A stretch of DNA of 64,000 nt from the NCBI RefSeq assembly GCF_030272615.1, contig NC_081406.1:243591218-243655217 (forward strand). Reading direction: 5' to 3'. Made by a program: the position numbers and the translations under genes. Shown here in pieces: positions 39,412 to 52,756 of this stretch. The notes beneath the pieces are model-generated. The model saw nothing but the letters and a program-made list of their open reading frames with translations, did not search any database and was not told the origin of the DNA. Origin of the DNA: Cryptomeria japonica (Eukaryota > Streptophyta > Pinopsida > Cupressales > Cupressaceae). Numbering within the stretch: the first letter of the stretch is position 1; every line of letters begins with the position of its first letter.

Positions 39412-39969
39412 CTCAAATCTTCGTACAAGGGTTTTAGGATGTCTTTTAGAATATCTTCATAGAAAGTTGATCATGGATGCCATCTTAAATGATTGAATCT
39501 CTTCTCCAATAATTGATGAATGATTGATTTCTTTCTCACTTGAATTTAATTTGCTAGAGTTTTGTTTTATATTAGATGGCTAAATTTTTGTTAAGTTTCA
39601 AATGAGAGGGGTAGGCCTCCTTTTATACTTGACTCTATGAAAACTATTTGAATGTTTGGGGTAGGCTAACATGGGACCTAAATTCCCTCTCACTTGATGT
39701 GATAGTTGTGAGGACCAAATTTGGGTCATGATTGAGAGGACTAGGACGCTATGGTGCCATGGTACTAAGCTAGGACTAGGGTGCCTTAACATCCTAGTTC
39801 TGAGAATCAAGACTCAACTTTGGGGAAACGATAGGAGATAAGGTGAAAACGCAGGTTTGTGAAAGATGTGAGCAGAATAAAGTTAATCATCAGGCATCAA
39901 AAGACAGAATGCCAAAGTGAGGTCTATGTAAAGACAAAATTGTATGTGAATACAATTTACGACACTACA
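39412..39969 (-). repeat. 5' LTR of the gag-only gypsy element, part 2
   Basis: 558 bp that match the second half of the LTR at 27908-29213. It ends GACACTACA at 39969. With part 1 the LTR is 1312 bp, against 1306 bp for the other. Confidence 0.85.
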
Positions 39970-40125
39970 TTGACATACATACATATATATGTACATGTAC
40001 ACACACACACACATATATACATATGTATATATGTATGCATATATATACATGTATTTATATGTATATGTATATGTTTATGTATATGTGTATAAGTATGTAT
40101 GTATGTATGTATGTATACATATACA
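39970..40125. repeat. TA/CA/TATG-rich microsatellite region
   Basis: Repeated ACATACATAT, ACACACAC and GTATGTATGTATG words. Tyr/Val/Ile-rich reading frames here are artefacts. Confidence 0.85.
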
Positions 40126-40200
40126 TATGAACAAAATTATAATTAATAATATATATAAATTAGTTCTAGGCATAAGATTTTTCTATGTAGAAACTCTTTT

Positions 40201-41554
40201 TGTTGGATATTGTTGCTGCTAGGATATGTTGTTTCCATTGATATCAACATATTCCTATGTTTTGGTATTGTAAAGGGTTGTTTGGTGATCCAGTGATTGG
40301 AGTGAGTTAGTCTGGTTGGTTTATCTGTTTGCTATGTTGAATTAAATAGAGGCACTTCATTCTTTTTTGATTTCATAATGTTGTGGTGATCTGATCAAAT
40401 TGATGATTCTGATATGGAGATTGGTCTTCAGTGTTGCAATGTTTTGATGTTTGATCTATTGTGCTCCAGTATGATCATATCTTATGTTGTAGATTTGGTA
40501 GAGTGTTTTGGTATGTTCGTGTGTATCTTCATTTTAGATGGTTCATAATTTGATGCTCCGCAAGTTATATTTCTTGTCCAAGTTGTTGTTGTTAAGTGTT
40601 CTTGAGTGTTAGTGTGTTGATTGATGAAGATTTGATTAAGTGGTGTTAGTGCAAATATTGTGGATGGCTATAATGTGCTTGTTGGTGTTTCTTAATAATG
40701 TCCTATTTATTTTGGTGGCCTGCATTGATAATTGTACATTTTCTTGATGATATTTATGGGTCCGATGATATTCTTTGTGTTATGCGATATTTTTGGTGGT
40801 GTAACGTGTTGCGATTGATCTTGGCGAGATTTTTCAGTGATGGTGTGCATTCGAGGAGTTGATTTGGGTCCATGATATGTTGTCTATGATATTGTATTGG
40901 TCTGGTGGTTTATTTATGCATTGTGTGGTGTAATTTTATAATTAGGTGTTGATGGTTTGGTCGAACTTGTAGTCAAGGTTGATGATTTGTATAAATAGGT
41001 GTAGTATTCATGTAATTTGGGTTTAAGTGTTGAGTCTGCATTATCAGAGAGTGGTGAATGTGTGAATAAGTGAGTTCAACCTTCAGTGTGGTGTATTGAG
41101 AAAAGAGTGTTGCAAGGTAGACAAATGAGCTTAATCAGAACTGTCATCCAGCATTAGCAAATACTATTCTTTGTAGTTCATTTTTTTTAGATTGTAGTCT
41201 GAATATCTTTGTAAGGTAGTGAATGTTCCCTTAGGATTTTAGCCCTCCATGTTATTTTATTTTGAGAAGTGAGCTCTAGGTAGTGTGCCTGAATGCATTT
41301 GCATTCCTCATTATAATATTTACACATACTACTACAAAGTATCATCTCATTGTGGGTAGGTTCCCACTGTGGTTTTTCCCTTTCTGGGTTTCCACATAAA
41401 AATCTTGGTCTTATGGTTGTGTGGTTAATTGCTTTATGATTCTGCATTTCCATTTCATTCTTATACATCTGGTGGTTTAAGAATCAGATTAATAAGTTTG
41501 AAAATTACACAACACTGATTCACCCCCCCCTCTCAGTGTTCATTGATTCAAACA
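40201..41554. repeat. Solo LTR, 1354 bp, with target duplication CTTTT
   Basis: It begins TGTTGGATATTG and ends TTGATTCAAACA (TGTT...AACA termini). CTTTT lies on both sides (40196-40200 and 41555-41559). No internal retroelement sequence is present, so it is the product of LTR-LTR recombination. The T-rich target weakens the duplication slightly, but the termini fit. Confidence 0.75.
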
Positions 41555-41879
41555 CTTTTTTTGTGTGTAAGGTTGATTTATAAGTATATATCAAAATGAG
41601 CTTAGATGTAATAAATTTGAAATCAATTTTTCTTATGTAGTTTCAATATATGAGTAAGCATAGCAATTAATTAATTATTTTATAAATTTGATTATTCATA
41701 TTGTTAATCATTATGATATTTTATAGTGTAAATGACATTTTATTTAAGTTTTAATCTTGTTTCAATGCAAGTATTAAAATATGCTATAACACTGATACAT
41801 TTTAACAATTTAATAAATCTTATCAATTTTTTAAGTTACTAGATGATTTTTTGATGTACGTTCTTACCTTTGTCACTCG

Positions 41880-42885
41880 AGATCTTAATAACTTGAAAGT
41901 AATAATTATTATATTGAATATTCATTGAAATTTTATTGCTTCATTTTTTTATTGTTTTCAAATAATTTATACAAAACAAATGTATCCATTGTGTTTGGTT
42001 AACAATGCCCTTAGTTCACACTCATGGGTCAAGCTATCATGATTGAACTACTACATCTATTTCATAACATAACTACAAGAAAAATATTTATGACTTTGTT
42101 GCTATGAGTCATTGAGGGCTAATAAGAACTATTATAAGCTTCAATCTTATATGTGACTATTTCTTCTTGTTTGCTTGTTGTATGTCCCAATATTGCTAGT
42201 CAACTAGCCAATTGATAAATGTTACAAATTAGCTTTTCTACAATGAGAATATCATTGGACATGTTGGTGAATCCCTCTAAATATGACATTGTAAATATGT
42301 TGGTATTTAAAAGTGATTGAAGATTGTATTATGAATTTTCTTCCACAGGAAGTTACTAACTCTTGTACCTTGTTACATATTTTATGTAATGCAATCATGT
42401 TGCTAAATTCAAATGACCATGTCTTAAACCATCTAACTCCTTAAAATCGTCTTATAAATTTTATGTATCTTAATTTACATTATCAAATTAATAATGATGA
42501 ATATCCAAGATATTTATCATTGGGATTACAATCTTATGAGATAGAAATTATTTCAATAAATTCTATAATGAGTGAGCTTGGTTGAGCATGAAGTAAGGGA
42601 TGGTATTGTATTTATATTTAGTCCAATGAATTATTAATTTGTGTTAATGTCCCTTTATTAAAAAATCTACTTGTGAGTGGTACTAGGATCTTTGAGAGTT
42701 TGAAAGTGTCTTGAGAGGATTAATAGATAATTATATACAACTATGAATGAAGGTAACACTAACTATACTAAAGGTGAACTTGAAGTGAGTAGAGATGGTG
42801 AATTATGTGTGTCTAGTATATTGTTGATAGTAATATTTAATAATAAGAATTATTCAATATAAATTAAGTAGATAGAATAAAGAAA
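41880..42885. repeat. Roughly 1-kb duplicated segment, copy A (uninterrupted)
   Basis: It matches 46420-47285 continued at 48869-49010, for example GTTTGGTTAACAATGCCC, CTCATGGGTCAAGCT and GAATGAAGGTAACA. This copy shows the empty site of the solo LTR that splits copy B. Non-coding; probably a transposable-element remnant. Confidence 0.8.
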
Positions 42886-44214
42886 TGGAGAGTAGATGAT
42901 TGCTAATGCAAGGAAGATGATGAGATAAAATCTCTAAGAAGAACCTAGCATAATAGATGTAGACTCAAATAGTGGATTTAGAAATGTGAGAGAAAGATCA
43001 ACGATCAAGATTAAGAGTTGAGTAGATGGATGAAGTATGAGATTAAGAGGTGGGAGGAGTTTTTAATGCGAAGAGGAGTTCAAGTGAGATACTTGGCACA
43101 TGACTTTGGTAAGTGGACAAAGATGGGTATAAGTGACCACTTTGTTTTTTTGAATTAAGCTAAACCTGAACTTGGATGAGCAATTTGAGACTCGTCTAGT
43201 GAAAATTTGAAGATACCACAAGAATAATAATTGTACCTCTATATGTCTAGTTTCCAAAATACTAAAGGTTTTAAAAAAATGGATAAGGCTAAGGGGGTCA
43301 GATATTTCGTGCACACAAAAGTGTTCCTATTTTTTTTTCAAAAAAAATATAACAATGTCTAGTGTGTGCATCAAAAAAGTTATAGTTGCATTTAATATTT
43401 TGAAAAACCCTTCGGTAGAAAGATAGTTAAGAGTGAGTATTAGAAGTTGTGTATTTTTTTGTAATTTTTTGTTTAGTATTTTTTAATAATTTTTTTAAGT
43501 GGACACATCATGAAAATTAGGCACTTATTCATGCATGATCACATAACTTGTACCAAAACAATCGAAAAAGAATGAAGTGTAGAGCAATAATATATAAATT
43601 TTTTTCAAATTTGGACAAGTAGTTCAAAACTTATTAAAAAAATGGTACACGTCTCTGAGAACTTTGGAGACATTGGTAAATGAAATTAAAAAATAATATG
43701 TTAATGTTGTTCAAACCTAATATATATATATATATATATGCTTAGAAAGCTCGGAAGATATGTGAAATTATGGTGGTAATTTTATAGATACCCACTTGAT
43801 AACATGAAAATTTAATGATGAGGAAGTTGAGAAACCACATTGGAAGAAGAAAACATGTAAAAAGGAGGGAAATGAAGCTCCAAAGCCTAAGGCTTATCTT
43901 CCAAGGTTAAGTACAAGGCAAAACATGTATGTGTTATTTGAATTAAGAATGTGTACATGTTTTTGATAAAAAAATGTTTACACCCTTTTATAAGAAAAAA
44001 CCACGCACACGTTATAATGTGTAAGTGTTATGGTAATCAAGAAAAACACATACATGTTTTGTTGACATTAAGATAGAAAAGGAACATGGCCCTAGATGCT
44101 AATTGCTTTGGCCTTCCCTTAAAGTTTTTTTTTCATCAGGATATATGCATGTTATAATTTCTCTGTCTTTTATTTTTCTTATACTTTAAGTTATATTTTA
44201 TGTATATATTGGCA
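42886..44214. other. No recognisable gene
   Basis: AT-rich DNA with a short (TA)n at about 43720-43738. Confidence 0.4.
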
Positions 44215-44951
44215 ATATGTTTGAGAATAGTTTTAGATCTCTAGGAGTCATAATGCATATTCTAGATTTTAGGAGACCTTATAATTTTTTTAGACCTAGT
44301 CAAATTTAAATAATCAATAGGCTCCTATTATCATTCTCTTGCTATCTCTCTATCTCATGCTCTTTGTCTCCCCAAGATCTACACCTATCTATTTCCATAT
44401 CTCTTTCTTTTTCTTCCATCTCTATCTCTCTCTATCTCACTCTCTCCTCTCTCCCCAAGATCTGGATCTTATAATTTCTTAGAATTAGTCAAATTTCAAT
44501 AATCACTAAGATCCTATTCTCTCTCTCTCTCTCTCGATCTCTAGACCTACTCTCTTCCTATCACTCTCTCTCTCCTTCTCTCTCTCCCATCTCTTTACAT
44601 CATTTTCTCCTCTCTCCCCAGTCTATAAACCTATCTCTCACCCTTCTTCTTTGTATCTCCCCTCTCTTATCTACCTATCTCACATACTTTCTCTCTTCTT
44701 TATCTCACCCCTGTCTCCCCCTCCCCACCTCTCTCTCACCTTCCCTCTCTCTACTTATCTATATCTCTTCTCCCCCTCTCCCTACATGCCTCTCCTCACT
44801 CCCTTCCTACCTTAACTTCTCTACATACCTCTTTGTCTCTTTGTCTCTCTCTGTCTCTATCTATTTGTCTGTCTATTTGTCTATCTATCTATCTTTTTGT
44901 CTCTCTCTCTCTATCCCTTCCACCCTCCCATGCTCCCTATCTACTTATTTT
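44215..44951 (+). repeat. Dispersed repeat core plus polypyrimidine tract, left part
   Basis: The core (TAGATCTCTAGGAG ... CAATAGGCTCCTAT, about 44228-44335) matches the inverted copy at 25190-25330 and is partly repeated at 44458-44515. CT-rich sequence follows to 44951, where a probable LTR interrupts it. Confidence 0.65.
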
Positions 44952-46052
44952 TGTAATACCCTAAAATTGGTCATCTAAACCATGGGCCCCTAATCTCGAC
45001 AACATCACCAAGGTCCTAACCAAAAGGCAATTAAATCAATCTTGAGCACATTATTAATTCTTTAATTATCAAATATCACATGGCAAAATCAATTACCCAA
45101 TATTAATTAAATATTTATTTAATTAATTGAATCATTCCAAGAATATTCATTTTGATCGATTATCCTATCTTAATTTATTAAATATCTTTGCATATTTAAT
45201 TAATTAATAAATTTGCCATTCAATCATGCAAAAAAGAATTAATTTGCTACAAAAAGAAGAATTTATTACAAAGAATTGAATTAAGAGAAAAATCAAACTT
45301 GAGATATTATTTCTTTTTCTAAATTTAGAACTTGAAATTAGAAAAGCAATTTAATTGAATTATGGAATTATTCTCTAAAATTGGAACTCAAAGCTTTTCA
45401 GAAAAAGAAGTTCAGTTGCATTGAAAAGACCTTTTTCTTGAATGAATCAAATATGTGCATGGAATTATCTATTTTTATCAGATATGCATGGAATTAATTT
45501 ATTATTATTTTCCAATGCAACTTGGACTTCTAATTTGAATGCATTTCAATTAAATTATAATTGGAATCTATCTCAAGGTTAACTCAACCCGATTTCTCAA
45601 TTATTTTCAATTAATCCTAAATTGAGCTTTTTCATCATCTCTCTGTAATTCTCTATAAATTCAGTCATCAGCTCTCATTCCAATTCACCCCAAAGATTTT
45701 TGAGAACACACTTGCAGATTATTATCACGCTAATTTCACTCTGGAGTCATTGATTGATTATTATTGCTTTTTTTTTAGATTACTTGCATCCATTGTTGCT
45801 TGAATTGGTTATTATTGCTTGAATTATTCATCCATCTTGCATCCATATAGCTTGATATCATATAGATTAAATCCTTCGTCTTGGTGTAGTCTAGTCACTG
45901 GTGTTGCTTATAACAAACTGAGAGAAATCTTATACTCGCATCATTTAGAAGGCAATTGGTCACTTTGCTATGGTTTATTTTTATTGATTATTGATTACTA
46001 ACCATGCATATAATGACTTAATTGAAGTGTTGTGCTTGCAGCTACAGGTTCA
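44952..46052. repeat. Probable solo LTR inserted in a polypyrimidine tract
   Basis: TGTAATACCCTAAAATTGG at 44952 has the look of a plant LTR start. The segment contains a TATA-like CTATAAAT and ends about GGTTCA at 46052. Flanking 5-mers are ATTTT and CTTTT (four of five). Polypyrimidine sequence lies on both sides, so this 1.1 kb interrupts one tract. The exact right end is uncertain. Confidence 0.5.
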
Positions 46053-46412
<360 letters not shown>

Positions 46413-46419
46413 CTTGGTG

Positions 46420-49010
46420 ATTTGAAAGTAATAACTATTTTATTGAATATTCATTGAAATTTTATTGTTTTATTTTTTTAATATTTTAAAATAATTTATA
46501 CAAAATAAATGTATCCATAGTGTTTGGTTAACAATGCCCCTAGTTCACACTCATGGGTCAAGCTGTCATGATTAAAATACTACATCTATTGCCTCACATA
46601 ACTACAATCAAAATATTTATGGCTTTGTTCCTATAAATAATTTAGGACTAATAAGAAATCTTATAAGGATCAACTTTCCATGTCACTATTTCATCTCCTT
46701 TTTCTTGTGGTACATCCCAATATTGCTAGTCAACTAGATCAATTAATAAATGTTATATATTAGTGTAGCTATAGTGAGAATATAATTGAACATGTTGGTG
46801 AACCCCTTTAAATATCACATTGTAAATATGTTGTGATTTCAAAGTGATTGGAGATTGTATTATGAATTTTCTATAATGAGAGCACTAACTCTTATACCTC
46901 ATTATATATTTTACGCACTGCAATGATGTTGCTAAATTCAAATAACCATATCTTAAATTGTCTAACTATTTAAAATCATCTTATAAATTTAGTGTAGCTT
47001 AGATTACATTATCAAATTTATAATGATGACTATCCCACCTAGTTATCATTGGGATTATGATCTTAAGAGAAAAAAAAAATTCCAATAAATGAACAATAAT
47101 GAGTGAACTTGGTTGAGTATGAAGTAAGGAATGATATTATATTTATATTTAGTCCAAAGGATTATTAATTTGTGTTAATGTGCTTTTATTTAGAAGCTCT
47201 ACTTGCGAGTGGTACTAGGATCTTGGAGAGTTTAAAAGTGGCTTGAGAGGATTGATAGATAATTATGTACAAATATGAATGAAGGTGTAGCATCGTACAT
47301 TGTACACCCTTAGTGTGTTGCATCTTGCATTTTAATTTCCCTTTAAGAATCTTAAATAATAAATTTAATTAAATCTAAAGTCCTCTTTCATCCCTCTACA
47401 CATTATAAAATTGGGCCCTTAATCCTAAGTGTGCCCCCTTTTATTTTACTCTTTCAATTAATTAATTCATCAAGATACCTATTTATTTCCTATTTCGACC
47501 TTCAAGGCCTGATTTCACATATTTAAACACCTTGAATCAGTGCATCTAGCTAGGGTTGACCTTATAATCACGATACCTTGCATCCCTAAAAATTCAAAAA
47601 AAAGTTTATTGGATCGATGCAATTCATCTCGGTCCCAACTTTTTCTCCCCGAATTTCAAGATCATGTTTTGGCAATATTATAATGTTTAAATCCAACTTG
47701 GTGTGAAAAAATATCATTTCTAGGTTAGCGTATGATAAAAAATAAAGTTAGGGTTTCATACATATAGCCTTTCCTTTCCTCATTTGAAGGATCCATCTAC
47801 AAGCAATTGAAGGAGCCTGTTATCAAGTGAAAATACAGGTTATGTGGAGTCTTCAACCAGAAAATAAATCATTCATCAAGTCTTCATCAACTATTTTTAT
47901 CATCAATTTAAGCTTTGAAGATATTGAAGAATAATAGGAGATCATTGATTGTTGATTGGCTTGTACCTCTCCCTTAGGGTTTGGTATGGTTTCATGTTAT
48001 TTTCATATCTTTATATGAGTTTCACAACACTTATTTTTAGATCTACATTGTTGCTTTAGATCCATTATTGCATTTGTGATTTTAATCATTTACATTCAAT
48101 TTATATTCATTTAGGGTTTTATGCTCATGTCGTAGGATAGAACTCTAATTCTTGCATTTTAGTATATTTAGGATCTTATACACACATAAGGTTCTTGCAC
48201 ACACATTTTCAATACATTATCAAATATTTGTAGAGGTGGAAATCACCAAAACAAGGGGTTTTACTAAGACAAAACCCTATATAACCACGCAAACATCATT
48301 TTGTAGCTTGTAGGTACACTTACAAGATTCTGATAGAGCAACAAACTACATCAAGGTGGCAGATTTGGGAGTCGTGTAGTTTGGAAAGGATAGAGGATAC
48401 CGAGACAAAATGAACTGCCTTTTGTAGATCTTCCAAAGACACCCAGGGACTAGGACACTAGAGGAGGACCAGGGTGCTTCATCCTAGTCCGACTAGGATC
48501 AGGGCACCTGACATCCCAGTCTTGACAATTTTTCTTGAGCTTTTAGGTATGGGCTTTGATTTTCTTCTCTAGCTCAGATCATAGCTTATTGCTCTATTTG
48601 GTTTCTACAACATTATATTTTCATCATTCCATTTCAATTTGTCATTATTGTTATAGATTTACTACTTGCAATTCAAAACCTAATTCAAGCACAATTCAAG
48701 TCAAACAAAAGGGGAAATAGAACGTCAATCATCATTCAACCCCTTTCTTAATATAATTGAGGTTGGATCTATTGAGGATTCATCCTCCTTTTAATGTAGT
48801 GGTTAATTTGGATAATTGGTGGTCTTATCCTACTTGGTGAAACCCTAGTTCCAAATTACACCAACATAGAAGGTAACATTGATTATACTAAAGGTTATCC
48901 TAAAATGAGTAAAGATGGTAAGATATGTGTGTTTCAATTCTTGTTGATAGTAATTTTCAATAATAATAATAATAATAATTCAAGATAAATTAAGTAGATT
49001 AACTAAATGA
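46420..49010. repeat. Roughly 1-kb duplicated segment, copy B, split by a solo LTR
   Basis: 46420-47285 and 48869-49010 align in order with 41880-42885. Between them lies the 1.58-kb LTR. Confidence 0.8.
47286..48868 (+). repeat. Solo LTR of the same family as the gag-only gypsy LTRs, with target duplication GAAGG
   Basis: It begins TGTAGCATCGTACATTG and ends ACACCAACA followed by TA. GAAGG lies on both sides (47281-47285 and 48869-48873), and the empty site in copy A reads GAATGAAGGTAACA. Its last 85 bases (CCTCCTTTTAATG ... GGTGAAACCCTAG) resemble the reverse complement of 27908-27992, and its start resembles the reverse complement of the other LTR end, so it is a diverged, opposite-strand relative. 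The extra TA before the right duplication is unexplained. Confidence 0.75.
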
Positions 49011-49699
49011 TAAACCTAACTAGAGCTTATGACTACATTCTTCTTAAAGGTGGATTCTAATAACAATGGTAAAATGAGTAGGACATTATTTCTATGAATT
49101 ATTCGCAACTAAAATATAAATTTCAATCATAACAAAATTAGAGAAAAGTGTGATTATTATGATGCTCCTACTATCCATATATTGGACATATTGTTGTTGT
49201 GATTGATGGGTAGAAAATATTTTTCATTGGGGATTGAGAGAATCATTAGAACATTAATTGAGATACTTCACTTGATGACGTTCTATGTTGTGACATTGTG
49301 TCCTAGTGAGATAAACAATGTATTTTAATATGTCTAAGGTTTCCTTTTGTGATAAGTATATTTTACAAATGTTGGTTCATTTGATTTATAAATCATGTGT
49401 TTAGGACGAGGAAGCATGTATTAGACCCTTATAGACCCCTATAGTAAGTACCTATGGGTTGGGGAATTATTGGATAACAAGATTGACCCTAGGTCATTAT
49501 TTGACCCTTTAAAAAGCCTCTTGAAAGAATGTGATGAGATTTGAAGTATGGTGACATGGAGTGTGAGTTGTCAATATCCAAGCTCCCCTACTTAGGTTAG
49601 AGAAAGGGCTGTGTCTTGTATTTATGATATTGAAGGATTGGGATGGACAATGTTTTGTCTCATAGATATCCCATTCTCTACATAGTAAGTAGTGTACTA
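49011..49699. other. No recognisable gene
   Basis: AT-rich, no supported domain or repeat. Confidence 0.4.
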
Positions 49700-50640
49700 A
49701 ATTCAATTTTTGTGGTATTATCTAGAGTTCTACTTTGATTTTTGTTGCCTTATTCTCTCCATGTGCCTTTGGGAAATCATTTCTTAAGTAATTGTCTCTT
49801 GAACAATATGAGAACACAATGTTTTGTTTTGGTTTACTGTTCCCCTCTCTATCCATGATGATTGCAAAGTTAGCTCCTCAATTTCCAATTGCAAGTTCTT
49901 TATGACTTCTCTTTATACTTCTTTATTCTCCTTTCTCCATGGTTGTGCCTCAATTTGGTAGGTCATGGTTATCACATGTAAATATATATCAAATATCCTT
50001 CAATCTAAATCTTCTTTGTTGTTCTTTTGGAGTCTATGTATGAACCATTCTAATTTTTATTTTTTGAATAATGATCCCCTATTTTTGTGGGATACCTCCT
50101 TGAATATTTTAACATAATATTTTTATTGATTCTCCTCTTCTTTGTACTAACTCCTTCATATTACTTACACTCTTGCTTGGTACTTCTGTATTGCAAAAGT
50201 TGGCAAAAAAAAAACTCTTCACATCTTCGCAATCCTTGTTATGTTTTGGGTACATTTTCTTGTACCAATCCTCAAGGATTCCATAAAATTGAGTAGTTTA
50301 ATTTTGTTCTTTCAATGTCTTTCCTCCATCAAAGTGACTCTAGTAGGAATATGTACTCTCCGTATTCTATAGTATCCTTGTGAAAAAATTTAAAATCTTA
50401 ATTGATGGTTTCATTTTATGCTTCTCATTCTCTTTCTTGGAATTGTGGAATGGTATAGTGTTTGTCTTCTCCTTTTTCACACTTCTTATTATGGAAGGAT
50501 TATGTTCTCTACTTGTATCTCTTGCTAACTTTATCTTAGAATACTCTCTTCCCAAAACTTCTTCCTAATCTAATTCTCTTTCTTCTTTCTAAATATTCTC
50601 TTCTTTCTATGTTATCTCTTCTACCAATATCCTTGTTTTA
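49700..50640 (-). pseudogene. Possible gypsy gag-like remnant
   Basis: Minus-strand fragments such as YGILEDWYKKMYPKHNKD (about 50270), WFIHRLQKNNKEDL and DIYLHVITMTYQIEAQPW (about 49960-50060) read like a capsid/gag region with frequent stops. I have no catalytic motif to confirm this. Coiled-coil protein sequence of another element is an alternative. Confidence 0.3.
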
Positions 50641-52024
50641 TATGAAATTGGAGATGGGTCATATTTCGAGGCTTGTGACTCTTCATAACACCTCTTCATT
50701 TTTGGCGGCATATTTTTATTTTTAGTGAAATTTCATTATTTATAGTCAATACTTCTTTATCTAGAAGTTAAATATGAAATTATTTTATTTTATTATTTCT
50801 TTTCTTCTTAACTTCTTTAAACAATTGTATTAGCTAATTTTCCCAAATATTTTTTAAAGGATAAAATTTTCTCTAAGTTTTTTAAGAATTGAAGAAATAT
50901 ATCATATAATTTGATGGTGATGTTTGATAGATATATTTTGATTGTTGTACTTTTGGAGAGTTTGCAGTAGGACTGAAGCCTCCATTCTTTGATAGTCCTC
51001 TACCAACAACTTCTTGTATCTTTCATATTCTTCAATGCTCTTCTCCCAGTGTTTTAGGATTTTTCCCACTTTTTCCCAATGGGAATTCTTTTTATTTTTT
51101 ATTTTTTCATTCTTCCTTTTTTTATTTATTTCCCTTTATTTTATTCAGCAACACCTACCTTGGCATGCTCAACATCACCCTCATTGGCATACTCATTCAT
51201 TTTCTTCAACGCATTCTCCCATCTTTTGTAATGTCTTTCTTTCCTCTCAATGTTTTATCTTTGTCTTATTTCTTCACCATGTCAGCTTGCCACCTAACTC
51301 TCTTTGTCAACTCAATTTTATCCTTCTTGATTTATTATAATCCCCTTTGGCCATGGGTATTTTTATTTAGTGTTACATTACTCCTTTATCTCCTTCCATG
51401 GTAGTTATTTGGTATCTTATTTTTATAGGTCACATCCTTTTAGGTATTCCTTTTGGAGATTCCCCCCTTTCCACTCTCCATCCCCTTGGTGCCTAACCTC
51501 CTCTCATGAGGTTGACACCAAGGAGATAGTGCCACAATTTATGAAAAAATTTCAGTTAGGTACCTGCAATTCTTCTATTTGGATTGAAATATTAATTTTG
51601 AATTTTCTCCTTACTTTCCTATACAATCTAACTAGGGTCCTATCAACAAAACAAATGTTAGCAATAAAATGGGAGAACATGGACCATAGTACTAAGCACC
51701 AAGTAATTTCTATGTGTTGTATTTATACCTTAAACATAGTCATATGAGAGGGGTAAGGAGTTAATCCAAATTTCACATTAGCTAGTTAGCATAATGAAAC
51801 TATTTATAATCCATGTACATATATTCAAGGATTCATCCTTCAATATTCATCTATCTTTCCTATATCCTTATATGTTCCTTTTTTATTCTTTTTTATTGTG
51901 TACTTACTTTCTCCTATGTTACATTGTATCTTTTCCTATATAATTATCTAGCTGGTGGGATGAGTCCCTTATATTCTAATACTAATATTGTTTATGGTAA
52001 AAATGGAAATAACAATATTGAATG
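50641..52024. other. No recognisable gene
   Basis: T-rich plus strand. It may be the 5' part of the gag-like remnant, but I see no supported motif. Confidence 0.35.
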
Positions 52025-52756
52025 ACTAAAAATAGATTCAACCACAAAACCCTAGCCTAACAACAACAAAGATCCACCATAACATATGAAGATTACCTAA
52101 GACAATGCAAATCAAATGAAATCACAAAGATTATACCATCACATGTCCAATAGGGTTTGGATCTCCATTCTTCCTATCTCCATTGATCTTGCTTGATATA
52201 TTTTCTCTTAGATTTTATATGTGCACAAAAACTCAACAAAGAACAAAAATGTGGTTGCAAGTACGCTTGATCGCATATGAAAGCTCAAATGCTAGAATGC
52301 TTGATTAGCTTGATTAGGGTTGATAATAAAGGAAGCATCTCCTTATATAGAAGACACTATAAGAAAATGAAGGTATAATATTGAGAGGTGTAAAAGATAA
52401 ATGGACGGCTAAGTTTAGAGGGTAGGTAGAGAAAATAAGAAAATAATGAGAGGGTGGGTAGTGTAGGAATTAAGATATGAATGACACGTGTCATGGGTAG
52501 AAAGGGTTAATGAATTAATTAATTAAATAAATATTTATTTAATTAATAGAAAAAGTGGGATCAATTAAATAAATAAATATTTATTTAATTGAGAAAAATG
52601 ATAATTTAAATAAATAAAAGTATTTATTTAAATGAGAAATAAGGCTAGAAGAGGATAAATGAATTAATAAAATAAATAAAGATTTATTTAATTAATAGAA
52701 GAATTAGGCTAAAATAATTAAATAAATAAAATAGAGGACAATTTTAGGTGTCTACA
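52025..52756 (+). repeat. LTR-like segment next to PMD copy 2
   Basis: It ends ATTTTAGGTGTCTACA at 52756, with GCCCCTCTTTG starting four bases inside at 52761. The last 250 bases are rich in AATTAATTAAATAAATATTTATTTAATT. The same end structure sits next to PMD copy 1. The left edge is a guess. Confidence 0.45.

Larger units (their letters stand above)
27908..39969 (-). mobile_element. Non-autonomous (gag-protease only) Ty3/gypsy LTR retrotransposon, interrupted by a copia element
   Basis: Two LTRs of about 1.31 kb bound a 4.54-kb internal region (29214-33755). Without the inserted copia and its duplicated 5 bp, the element is about 7.2 kb. Internal order on the minus strand: leader (33755-32729), gag (32728 to about 31720), protease-like region (about 31420-30994), Pro-rich linker (30937-30713), then undetermined sequence to the polypurine tract. 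I see no RT, RNase H or integrase, so it would depend on another element's enzymes. The sequence just inside the 5' LTR contains TGGTGAGCTCGACTTC after three bases, a plausible tRNA primer site whose tRNA I cannot name. Outer flanks (TATGT and TTGAC) do not match as a target duplication. Confidence 0.78.

Noticed and set aside
27903-39974. Target-site duplication of the gag-only gypsy element
   Set aside because: Flanking 5-mers TATGT and TTGAC do not match, and shifting the edge by one or two bases did not help.
39859-40222. Tyr/Ile/Val-rich frames
   Set aside because: Translation of TA/CA/TATG microsatellite DNA.
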